Positions 1-7,773 of a stretch of 64,000 nt of DNA are shown here, piece by piece (the first letter of the stretch is position 1; the number at the start of each line of letters is the position of its first letter). Source of the stretch: Neorhizobium sp. SOG26 (GTDB lineage Bacteria; Pseudomonadota; Alphaproteobacteria; Rhizobiales; Rhizobiaceae); NCBI RefSeq assembly GCF_003491345.1, contig NZ_CP025513.1:1043501-1107500 (forward strand). The letters run 5' to 3'. The notes under the pieces are model-generated. The model did no database searches. It saw only the letters and a list, made by a program, of their open reading frames with translations, and was not told where the DNA came from. Made by a program: the position numbers and the translations under genes.

Positions 1-132
1 CGTCAGGCCTTGTTGCTGCCCCACCTCGGTCCGCTCCCGTTGTGATGACCCGTTCGCCGGGCTTCAGATGCCAAACAGCTGAAACCGGCAGAGGTTCGAA
101 ACGATGTGCGACGGATCTGATCGGCGAAAGCG
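1..132. other. left edge, no gene recognised
   Basis: This stretch lies downstream of the stop codon of the leftward diguanylate cyclase gene. The short reading frames here have no recognisable protein family and no convincing ribosome binding site. I see no clear terminator or RNA element. Confidence 0.5.
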
Positions 133-1419
133 TCAGCTACAGACGGCGAAACGCCACATGTTCTTCCCGGCCGCCTTGGCCTCATAGAGGAGTGCATCCG
201 CATGCGCCGTCAGTTGGTCGAGGGGCTTCTTGGTTTGGCACCACGTGCAGCCGACGCTTGTACCAAGCCGCACGGTCCCCGTCGTCAGTTGGAACGGTTC
301 GCTGATCGCCTCGACGATGCGTTTGGCGACGGCTTCGCCGACCCCCGGCTCCCCGACCACGATCAGGATGAATTCGTCCCCGCCCGCGCGACAGACGAGA
401 TCGTTCACCCGCACTGAAGCCTGCAACCGTTTTGCTGTTTCCACGAGCACCGCGTCACCTGCCGGATGGCCATGGCGGTCGTTGATCGCCTTGAAGCCAT
501 CGAGATCGATGGCAAGCACACTGAACCCGTCACTTGAAACAAGCATTTCGTAGCGGCTTTCCAGCCCGCGCCGGTTGAGAACCCCAGTCAGTGCGTCCGT
601 CTCGGATTTTTCCATGAGGCGCTCAAGGCGATCGTGCTCCTCGGTAAAGTCGATCGCTACACCCACGATCCGCCAGGGATCGCCATCGGGATCACGCAGC
701 AAGCGCCGGTCGCAACGCATCCAGCGCTCCCCTTCGATCGTCCGCAAGCGGTACTGAGCAACAGACTGGTCGAGCTTACCGGCGATGAGAGAGGAAAGGT
801 CCGCGGCAGTGCTGTCGTCAGGATGGACGCGTTCGGTATAGCCCTTGAGGTCGAACTTGGCAGCATCCGGACCTCCTATGAACTGCGTCAGACGTTCTGA
901 TGTTTCGAATTTGTGGGTCTTGACGTCCATGTGCCAGAAGCCGCCGCGGATCGCCTGCATGGCAAGTTCAAGTTGGGCGGCACGCTCTGCGAGTTCCCGC
1001 TCGTTTTCCTTGTCCTTGCTGATGTCTTCGATCTGTGAAATGAACCTTGCAACCTTGCCGTTTGCCAGCCGCATCGCAGCCACATGGATTCGCACGTGCA
1101 AGATGGAGCCATCGCGTTGCACGTAGCGCTTCTCGATCGAGTACCCATCGCGTTTCCCCGCAAGTACCTCAGCAAACAGCGCAAGGTCAGCCGCCAGATC
1201 TTCCGGATGCGTGAAGTCCCTGAAGGAGATGCCCTCCAGTTCCGAAAGCGGGATGCCGACCATGCGCGAAAAAGCGGCATTGCCACGGATGACGCAGCCG
1301 TCCAGATCGATGAGGGCGATGCCGATAGGAGCATGATCGAAAGCGAAGTCAAAAAGGGCCATCCGCGACTCGGCGGCAAACTGCCTTGATCCTCGCTGAT
1401 CATCCATCGCCATCTCCAT
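133..1419 (-). CDS. PAS-PAS-GGDEF diguanylate cyclase
   Basis: Predicted cytoplasmic signalling enzyme that makes cyclic di-GMP from two GTP. Two PAS sensor domains (about residues 20-135 and 150-260, each with a PAC-like tail) precede a GGDEF domain (about 268-425). The catalytic motif is an intact GGDEF at residues 346-350. An RVND sequence ending five residues before it matches the RxxD inhibitory I-site, so product inhibition is likely. There is no signal peptide or membrane segment, so the PAS domains probably sense an internal cue. Start choice is uncertain: ATG codons occur at 1419, 1413 and 1407, and a GGAG about six bases ahead of 1407 favours that one. The gene stands alone; no EAL domain or partner is visible. 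Confidence 0.9.
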   Translation of the reverse strand: MEMAMDDQRGSRQFAAESRMALFDFAFDHAPIGIALIDLDGCVIRGNAAFSRMVGIPLSELEGISFRDFTHPEDLAADLALFAEVLAGKRDGYSIEKRYVQRDGSILHVRIHVAAMRLANGKVARFISQIEDISKDKENERELAERAAQLELAMQAIRGGFWHMDVKTHKFETSERLTQFIGGPDAAKFDLKGYTERVHPDDSTAADLSSLIAGKLDQSVAQYRLRTIEGERWMRCDRRLLRDPDGDPWRIVGVAIDFTEEHDRLERLMEKSETDALTGVLNRRGLESRYEMLVSSDGFSVLAIDLDGFKAINDRHGHPAGDAVLVETAKRLQASVRVNDLVCRAGGDEFILIVVGEPGVGEAVAKRIVEAISEPFQLTTGTVRLGTSVGCTWCQTKKPLDQLTAHADALLYEAKAAGKNMWRFAVCS

Positions 1420-1633
1420 CCATCCTTCTTCGCCGATCCCGCCGGGAGAAACATAGAAAGCTAGGGGATTTGATGGCCAAATCTAGCATGCGCGGTGGCG
1501 TAGTGCTGTCAAATCTCCTTATAAGGTTGAAGACTATTCACTTCGATCGGTCGACGAACTATGTCCGGTTGCAGACCCCAATCCCTTTCGCGCAGCCCAG
1601 CAATTGCCGGCGTGTCGCCTGGAACGACTTGAC

Positions 1634-2515
1634 GTGGAACAACAGCATCTGACATTGAAAGCCGCAGCCTGGATGATGGCAGGCATCGCCCTGCTGCTGC
1701 TCATGGCCGTCTCCGGTCGTGCGATCACCACCGAGCTCAGCGTTTTCCAGGTCATGGAGATGCGTTCGGTCATCGCTTTCTTTATGTTGCTGCCGCTCGT
1801 CCACCGCGAAGGCGGGATCAGGCAGATGCGCAGCGGCATCCTGCTTACCCATATCGGGCGCAACACGGCGCATTACGTCGGTCAGTTTGCCTGGCTGATC
1901 GGTCTGACGATGATCCCGATGGCGCAGGTCATCGCGATCGAGTTTACCGCTCCTATCTGGACGGCCATCATGGCGGCGCTGTTTCTCGGGGAGAGGCTAA
2001 CGGCGGGCAAGATGGCAGCGATCCTGTTCGGCCTCGTTGGCGTCACGCTGATCGTCAGACCCGGCGCGGCACCGCTGAATCCAGGTCACCTCATCGTCTT
2101 GGGCGCGGCCTTCGTTTTTGCGATCTCGTTCATCACCACGAAAATGCTCACCCGCTCTGACAGCGCGACCAAGATCATCTTCTGGATGCTCATCATCCAG
2201 TCGGTCATCGGGCTTATTCCCGCGCTGAACGTCTGGGTCTGGCCGTCGCTTGCCATCTGGCCGTGGATCTTCGTGATTGCCTTTGCCGGCACCTTCGCGC
2301 ATTTTTGCATGGCACAGGCGCTTTCATACGCCGATGCGACGGTTGTGATGCCGATGGATTATCTTCGGGTGCCGCTGTCTGCCCTGCTCGGGTTTCTTCT
2401 TTATTCCGAAGCCATCGACGGCGTGACGGCTGTGGGTGCCGCCCTGATCCTGGCCGGCAACCTGTTCAACCTGCGCAAGTCGAACGCCGCCGGCAAGGCA
2501 CCGACAGCGAACTGA
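1634..2515 (+). CDS. EamA/DMT-family membrane transporter
   Basis: Inner-membrane protein of the drug/metabolite transporter superfamily, with about ten hydrophobic segments arranged as two EamA repeats (roughly residues 10-140 and 150-285). The first repeat carries the typical stretch ending in FTAPIWTAIMAALFLGERL; the second has the matching PLSALLGFLLYSEAIDG. The usual length is about 290-300 residues. The substrate cannot be told from sequence; relatives export metabolites or amino acids. Start is unclear: I use GTG at 1634, but the frame stays open to a TTG at 1604 and ATG codons occur a little further in. Its stop lies two bases from the stop of the convergent siderophore-interacting protein gene, so the two transcripts probably overlap. 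Confidence 0.85.
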   Translation: MEQQHLTLKAAAWMMAGIALLLLMAVSGRAITTELSVFQVMEMRSVIAFFMLLPLVHREGGIRQMRSGILLTHIGRNTAHYVGQFAWLIGLTMIPMAQVIAIEFTAPIWTAIMAALFLGERLTAGKMAAILFGLVGVTLIVRPGAAPLNPGHLIVLGAAFVFAISFITTKMLTRSDSATKIIFWMLIIQSVIGLIPALNVWVWPSLAIWPWIFVIAFAGTFAHFCMAQALSYADATVVMPMDYLRVPLSALLGFLLYSEAIDGVTAVGAALILAGNLFNLRKSNAAGKAPTAN

Positions 2516-2517
2516 TC

Positions 2518-3582
2518 TTAGTCCTCTGTGTGTTCCCAGTACCAGGCGACGTAACGTTTCCTGCGATCGTGGCCGCGGTTCTTCAGGAACGTGCGCATGG
2601 CGCGGACGTCTTCCTTTTCGCAGGCAAACCACACGAACGTGTCTTCCGATGCGGCGGCAACGGCGGCCTTCGCCTGTTCCAGGAGAACCTGGGCGCTTCC
2701 TGCCGGATAGCTCTTGCGGTGCAGCCAGCGTACGTTCACCGACGCAGCCGTCTTAAGTTGCTGCTGCTCGCGCTCATCCGCGACTTCGATGATCGCTTCA
2801 ACCTTCGTGTCGGCCGGCAGCTCTTCAAGTATCCTCGCGATCGCTGGAAGCGAGCTTTCGTCGCCAGCCATGAGCAGGGTCTTTGCATCCGGCACGCCGC
2901 CACCGCCAGGTCCGAGAAGCGCTACCACCTGCCCCGGCTCGGCATCGCGGGCGAAATCCCCACCCGGGGTCGGAACGCCGGGTGTCGGGTGCTGCAGGAA
3001 GTCGATCCAGAGCTCCTTCCGCTCCGCATCAACGCCACGTATCGTATAGACGCGCACGAGAAGTTCATCCTCGCCCTCCGGCCAGGCCACGCGACCGTCT
3101 TCACGATAACCCGGCCAGACCGGCGTCCTGCCCTTCGGCGGCACGAGCAGGCGCACATGCATGTCGCCGCCTGCAAAAGCTTCGATGTTGTCGCAGGAGA
3201 AGCGGACGCGCCGCATATGCGGCGTGACGTCTTCGGCGGAAATAACGGTGAGTTCGTTGATGTTCGGCAGCGAGGTAAGAGCCGTCGCCTTCGCCCAATC
3301 GAGCTCCAGCGGTTCGTCACCTGCAAAGTAAAAGAGATGCTCGGCAATGCTGTTGCGGCTCATCTGCAAAGCCGTCTCGGACGGGCATGCGAGGTCGATC
3401 AACAGTCTCCTATCCTCGATCCGGATGCTCGCCGTACCGAGCTTGCTCTTCAGGAGCGCCTGGTGCCCTTCCCTTTCGACATCGGCATGCTCCACGAAGT
3501 GCTCGCAGATTTCGTCGAGCATATGGAGCGCATCGTGTGGCCGTGCCACGCCGGAAAGCTTGAAATGCTGACCTGCATTCAT
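2518..3582 (-). CDS. siderophore-interacting protein (FAD ferric-siderophore reductase) with N-terminal DUF2218
   Basis: Predicted cytoplasmic flavoprotein that releases iron by reducing imported ferric siderophore with NAD(P)H. Residues about 1-95 resemble DUF2218 (starting near FKLSGVARPHDAL and ending near AEHLFYFAG). The rest is the SIP fold: an FAD-binding segment with RVYTIR near residue 180, then a pyridine-nucleotide lobe containing LLMAGDESSLPAI and a C-terminal RKRYVAWYW. It is the last gene of the siderophore import operon: its ATG overlaps the stop of the ATPase gene by four bases (ATGA), which implies translational coupling. This placement fits use of iron just after transport. 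Confident as to family; the siderophore is unknown. Confidence 0.92.
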   Translation of the reverse strand: MNAGQHFKLSGVARPHDALHMLDEICEHFVEHADVEREGHQALLKSKLGTASIRIEDRRLLIDLACPSETALQMSRNSIAEHLFYFAGDEPLELDWAKATALTSLPNINELTVISAEDVTPHMRRVRFSCDNIEAFAGGDMHVRLLVPPKGRTPVWPGYREDGRVAWPEGEDELLVRVYTIRGVDAERKELWIDFLQHPTPGVPTPGGDFARDAEPGQVVALLGPGGGGVPDAKTLLMAGDESSLPAIARILEELPADTKVEAIIEVADEREQQQLKTAASVNVRWLHRKSYPAGSAQVLLEQAKAAVAAASEDTFVWFACEKEDVRAMRTFLKNRGHDRRKRYVAWYWEHTED

Positions 3583-4415
3583 GCGCGGTCCTCCTTCAGG
3601 TGTTGATCTCTGGTCATTCTGTGCCGTCCGATCGGCAACATCATCGGCCGGCCGGATGTGGGGTCGGTTACGATGCAGTTGTCGAGGCCGAAAACCTGAC
3701 GGACGTTCTGTTCAGTAAGCACGTCATCCGGGGCGCCGGTGACATGGACGCGACCATCGGCCATGGCGATGAGATGGTCCGCATATCGGGCCGCGAGGTT
3801 GAGGTCGTGCAGGACCATTACCACGGTCGTTCCGCGCTGGTCGTTCAGGTCCGTGAGCAGGTCCAGCACTTCGACTTGATGGCTGATGTCGAGGAAGGTC
3901 GTCGGTTCGTCCAGCAGAAGGATGTCCGTCTGTTGCGCGAGCGCCATGGCAATCCAGACCCGCTGGCGCTGTCCACCCGAAAGCTCGTCAACCGGCCGTT
4001 CCGCGAGATCCATGGTCTGGGTAGCGACAAGTGCCGCTTCCACCGCCGCATCGTCTTCGCGAGTCCAGCGGGAGAAGAGGCCCTGGTGCGGATGCCGCCC
4101 ACGGCTGACGAGGTCGGCCACGGTAATCCCTTCCGGAGCGATCGGCGATTGCGGCAGCAGGCCGAGCGTTCGCGCAAGCTCCTTGGGCGGCGTGCGATGG
4201 ATGGCCTTGCCGTCCAGCAGAACCTGGCCCTTGGCCGGTGCAAGAAGCCGGGACATCGCACGCAGGAGCGTCGACTTGCCACAGGCATTGGCGCCGACGA
4301 TGACGGTGATCTTGCCCGACGGAATCACGAGATCGAGGTCATGCAAAACCGCGACATCACCGTATCCGGCAGAAACGTTCTGGACGCTGAGCGAGTGGCT
4401 GGGCTTCACGTTCAC
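3579..4415 (-). CDS. siderophore ABC transporter ATP-binding protein (FecE/FepC type)
   Basis: Cytoplasmic ATPase that powers ferric-siderophore import with the two FecCD permeases beside it. Visible motifs are Walker A GANACGKST (residues 41-49), the signature LSGGQ (145-149), Walker B ILLLDEP (about 165-171) and the H-loop in VVMVLHDLNLAARY. Its length of 278 residues is normal for the family. The start codon is GTG at 4415, overlapping the TGA of the upstream permease (GTGA), and its own end overlaps the next start. Subfamily features such as NACGKST and the LLPQSP Q-loop point to iron-siderophore or cobalamin-type importers. The neighbouring SIP and TonB receptor genes decide for siderophore. 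Confidence 0.94.
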   Translation of the reverse strand: MNVKPSHSLSVQNVSAGYGDVAVLHDLDLVIPSGKITVIVGANACGKSTLLRAMSRLLAPAKGQVLLDGKAIHRTPPKELARTLGLLPQSPIAPEGITVADLVSRGRHPHQGLFSRWTREDDAAVEAALVATQTMDLAERPVDELSGGQRQRVWIAMALAQQTDILLLDEPTTFLDISHQVEVLDLLTDLNDQRGTTVVMVLHDLNLAARYADHLIAMADGRVHVTGAPDDVLTEQNVRQVFGLDNCIVTDPTSGRPMMLPIGRHRMTRDQHLKEDRA

Positions 4416-5455
4416 AGGGAGCCTCCACTGCGATTGACCCGAACGATGAGGTAGATCAGGTACGGTGCCCCAAGCGCGCCGGTGACGACGCCGACGGGAT
4501 AGCGGCTCGGCAGGAGGAACTGTCCGACGTAGTCTCCCGCCAGGACCAGGGTCGCGCCGACCAGGGCAGACGGGATCAGCAGCGAGCCGCTGTTTCGCAC
4601 GATGCGTGCAGCAATGGGTCCGGAGAGGAAGGCGACAAAGGCGATTGGTCCGGTGACCGCGGTTGCCGTGGCAATCATGCCCACCGCAGCCATGATGACG
4701 ATGATCCGTGTCTCTGTGACCTTCACGCCAAGCGCTGCCGCGGTGTCATCCCCCAGACGAAGCGCCTCGAGATCTTTAGCGCGGGACAGGAGTAAGCCGC
4801 CGCAGAGGGCCAGCATCACCAGAAGCGGAAGCACCTGCGAAAGCTGTGCACCGTTCACACTCCCCGTCAGCCACCGCATCGCTTCCTGCAGCGTCCAGGA
4901 TGGCGCCTGCGACAGCACATAGGCGACAAAACTATCCAGCATTGCGGAAACGCCGATGCCTACAAGGATCAGCCGCGTGCCCGCCACACCCTGCCGGGAT
5001 GAAAGACCGTAGACGCAGAGAGCGACGCCAAGCCCGGCAAAAACGGCGACGACAGAAACAAGGGGGCCGCTCAAGGACAGCAGGACGATCGAAAATACGG
5101 CGGCCGCACTGGCGCCAGAGCTGATGCCGATGATGTCGGGGCTCGCCAGCGGGTTGCGCAGCATGATCTGGAAGGCGACGCCCCCCATGCCGAAACTGAG
5201 ACCCGCGAGGATGGACAGCAGGGCACGCGGCAGCCTCAACTGCCCGACGGTGAAGCTCGCGCCGGGGACACTCTCGCCCAGCAGTACGCGCAGGACATCC
5301 CCAGGCGGCGTGAAGCTCTGGCCTAGCGACAAGGCGAGCACGAAGAACGCAAGCACCAGAACGAGGAGCGTCAGGATCACCGAGCCGTGCCTGCGAGCGC
5401 GGCGGCGACGGCCTTGTTTGATCGGGTTGATGGAGGCAAGAGCGGTTCCAGTCAT
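4412..5455 (-). CDS. FecCD-family siderophore ABC permease (second subunit)
   Basis: Integral membrane subunit of the siderophore importer, about 347 residues and mostly hydrophobic. Conserved FecCD stretches include LRLPRALLSILAGLSFGMGG, GISSGASAAAV and VTGPIAFVAFLSGPIAARI. The frame stays open further upstream, but the ATG at 5455 overlaps the stop of the preceding permease (ATGA) and gives the standard length, so I use it. The N-terminus from that start is MTGTALASINPIKQGRRRRA, a positive-inside leader before the first membrane span. It should pair with the other FecCD subunit as a heterodimer. Confidence 0.93.
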   Translation of the reverse strand: MTGTALASINPIKQGRRRRARRHGSVILTLLVLVLAFFVLALSLGQSFTPPGDVLRVLLGESVPGASFTVGQLRLPRALLSILAGLSFGMGGVAFQIMLRNPLASPDIIGISSGASAAAVFSIVLLSLSGPLVSVVAVFAGLGVALCVYGLSSRQGVAGTRLILVGIGVSAMLDSFVAYVLSQAPSWTLQEAMRWLTGSVNGAQLSQVLPLLVMLALCGGLLLSRAKDLEALRLGDDTAAALGVKVTETRIIVIMAAVGMIATATAVTGPIAFVAFLSGPIAARIVRNSGSLLIPSALVGATLVLAGDYVGQFLLPSRYPVGVVTGALGAPYLIYLIVRVNRSGGSL

Positions 5456-6489
5456 AACTCGCGCACCCTCTGCCGCCGGACGGCCCAGATGAAGAAGGGT
5501 GCGCCAAAGAAGGCTGTGACGATCCCGACATCCAGTTCGGCAGGCCGTGCGATCAGGCGCCCAAGGACATCCGCCACCAGGAGAAGGCATGCGCCACCCA
5601 AGGCTGAAAACGGCAGAAGCCAGCGATAGTCGACCCCGATGAGCAGCCTGCAAAGATGTGGGACGACAAGTCCAAGGAAGCCAATCGGGCCACACACGGC
5701 TGTCGTCGCGCCACACAGAAGAACGGCGCCAAAGGCTGCTACTGCGCGGGTCAGCGCCACACGTTCTCCAAGACCCGCCGCGAGGTCATCCCCCAACGCC
5801 AGGGAGTTCAGCTTACGCGCCGACAGGAGGCTGATGATGAAGCCGGCAGCCAGGAAGGGCAGCACCGGCAGGATGCGTTCAAATGTTGCCCCGCCCACCC
5901 CGCCGATCTGCCACGATTGAATGCCGCCGGCGATGTCGTTGCGCGGAAGGACGACGGCAATGACCATGGAGGCGAAGGCGGCCGACGTTGCGGCGCCGGC
6001 CAACGCCAGTTTCAGTGGCGTCGCGCCGCCGCGCCCGAGCGAGCCGATGGTGTAGACAAACACTGCCGCGCTTCCTGCACCGGCAACAGCGACCCAGATG
6101 AAAGCCTCTGCTGAGGAGATGTCGAACCATGCGACGCCGATGACCACCGCAAGCGAGGCACCCATGTTGACGCCGAGGATGCCGGGGTCGGCCAACGGGT
6201 TGCGCGTGACGCCCTGCATGATAGCGCCGGCGAGGGCCAGCGCGCCACCGGCGAGCGCGGCTAGAACGGTGCGCGGGATACGAACATTGACGGCAGCTTG
6301 ACCGATGCTGTCGACCTTGCCTTGTACGCCGGCAAGGATATCGCCCCAATCGACGTCTCGCGTTCCGACGGTTACAGATAGCGCGCAGAGCAGCAGAAGA
6401 AGCACAAACAGTCCCACCAGCCACACGCTGCGCGTGGCATTGGTGCGTGCAAGCACGCTTCTCTGGGGTGGCCGTCTCTGCGTCAGCAT
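5452..6489 (-). CDS. FecCD-family siderophore ABC permease (first subunit)
   Basis: Integral membrane protein of 345 residues with the FecCD/BtuC fold. Recognisable stretches are VRIPRTVLAALAGGALALAG, NPLADPGILGVNMGAS and CGPIGFLGLVVPHLCRLLIG. Its ATG shares one base with the stop codon of the binding-protein gene (TAATG), and its end overlaps the second permease gene, so the set is translated as a coupled unit. It resembles FepD/FecC more than its partner does. The substrate is inferred from the neighbours to be a ferric siderophore. Confidence 0.94.
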   Translation of the reverse strand: MLTQRRPPQRSVLARTNATRSVWLVGLFVLLLLLCALSVTVGTRDVDWGDILAGVQGKVDSIGQAAVNVRIPRTVLAALAGGALALAGAIMQGVTRNPLADPGILGVNMGASLAVVIGVAWFDISSAEAFIWVAVAGAGSAAVFVYTIGSLGRGGATPLKLALAGAATSAAFASMVIAVVLPRNDIAGGIQSWQIGGVGGATFERILPVLPFLAAGFIISLLSARKLNSLALGDDLAAGLGERVALTRAVAAFGAVLLCGATTAVCGPIGFLGLVVPHLCRLLIGVDYRWLLPFSALGGACLLLVADVLGRLIARPAELDVGIVTAFFGAPFFIWAVRRQRVREL

Positions 6490-7487
6490 TATGGAGATTT
6501 CTTCGCCGCCTCGCTGAGGAGAGCCACATAGTCCTTCAGCACCCAGGAGATTGAAAGCGGGGTGGGGTTAGCGGCCGTGCCCACTGGATTGCGTCCCAGG
6601 GTCACCAGCGCACCTTTGGCGACAGCCGGCATCTTTGCCATCAGCGGGTTCTTTGCCAGGGCGTCGAGAAGCTTGGCGTCGCCGTAGGTGACGAGAATGT
6701 CGACGTCATCGAAATCATCGACACGTTCGGCGCTGATCGATCCGGAATATTTGCCCGGCACTGATGCTTTCGACACGCTCTTCGGCGACTTCAGGCCAAG
6801 ATCCCCGAAGAATTTCACGCGCGTGTCGTTGGTCGTGTAGAAGCTGACGGTGCTGAGGTCGGTAGCGTTGAGATGGGTGATGAACATCGCCGTTTTGTCC
6901 CGCAGTTCCGGATGTCCCGCGAGCGTTTCGGCGATCTGTGCCTCGATCTTCGCAATCAAGGCCTCGCCTTCCGCGGCCATGCCGAGGCCGAGGCTGTTGA
7001 AGCGGATCATCTGGCGCCAGTCCGTTGACCAGGGCGCCTCCGGATAGGCAACGACCGGCGCGATCTGGCTCAGCGTATCGTAGTCAGCCTGGCTGAGCGC
7101 TGAATAGGCGGCGAGGATCACATCGGGCTGGGCCGCGGCAACCGCCTCGAAGTCGATTCCGTCCCCTTCATCGAACAGGATGGGCTTATCCGCCTTAAGC
7201 TCCGCTAGTTTTTCGGCGACCCACGGCAGCAGGCCATCCCCATCATCATCGCCGAAATTGGCGCGGGCAAAGCCGACCGGCACGACGCCGAGCGCCAGCG
7301 GGACTTCATGGTTTGCCCATGCCACGGTGACGACACGTTCCGGCTTCTTCTCGATGACCGTGGTGCCGAGAGCGTGGTTTATAGTGACCGGGAAGGCGCC
7401 TTCTGATGCCGACCACGCACCTGTTGCCCAGAGCGCCGCGCCGCATGCGACAAGCAGTCGGATCCACACAACAAACAACCGCAGCAT
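6489..7487 (-). CDS. periplasmic siderophore-binding protein of ABC importer
   Basis: Periplasmic binding protein of the PF01497 (FhuD/FecB/FatB) type, 332 residues. An N-terminal signal peptide runs to about residue 27, with a likely AWS-A cleavage. The two lobes are typical: the first contains PERVVTVAWANHEVPLALGV and an FEAVAAAQPDVILAAYSALS stretch, the second a long linking helix and the end SWVLKDYVALL. It lacks a lipobox cysteine, so it should be soluble. It is the first gene of the five-gene leftward uptake operon and diverges from the TonB-dependent receptor gene, with which it probably shares a control region. Confidence 0.92.
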   Translation of the reverse strand: MLRLFVVWIRLLVACGAALWATGAWSASEGAFPVTINHALGTTVIEKKPERVVTVAWANHEVPLALGVVPVGFARANFGDDDGDGLLPWVAEKLAELKADKPILFDEGDGIDFEAVAAAQPDVILAAYSALSQADYDTLSQIAPVVAYPEAPWSTDWRQMIRFNSLGLGMAAEGEALIAKIEAQIAETLAGHPELRDKTAMFITHLNATDLSTVSFYTTNDTRVKFFGDLGLKSPKSVSKASVPGKYSGSISAERVDDFDDVDILVTYGDAKLLDALAKNPLMAKMPAVAKGALVTLGRNPVGTAANPTPLSISWVLKDYVALLSEAAKKSP

Positions 7488-7773
7488 TTCAAACTCCGCC
7501 GGACATTAAGTGGACTTTCACTTTCAGGTTCACTCCCGCACGTCAACGATAATGCAGTTGGGCGCGCCCAGAGGCGGTGACATTTCCGCGGAATCCTACA
7601 AGGCCAAAGAAAAATACAATACTAGACCTCGTTTCTCAAGTTAAGAGCCGCAACGGGGACAAAACACGACATGATGCAGCGGGCGCTTTGGGCTCAGGGG
7701 GCATCTGCGGTTCACTTCCCACAGATTTTGTTGATCTCGCTGCAAGCAGCGCCTTAACCGTTTGGAACGCGTC
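7488..7773. promoter_or_regulatory. divergent control region between siderophore operon and receptor
   Basis: This 286-base region must hold promoters for both the leftward uptake operon and the rightward receptor gene. I see no convincing Fur, RirA or Irr box. The only notable symmetry is a perfect ten-base palindrome TTCCGCGGAA at 7584-7593. The nearby AraC regulator is the most likely protein to bind here, but its site cannot be named from sequence alone. Confidence 0.45.

Noticed and set aside
2263..3606. 447-codon open frame on the plus strand
   Set aside because: It is antisense to the siderophore-interacting protein gene, has no recognisable domain and reflects high-GC codon structure.
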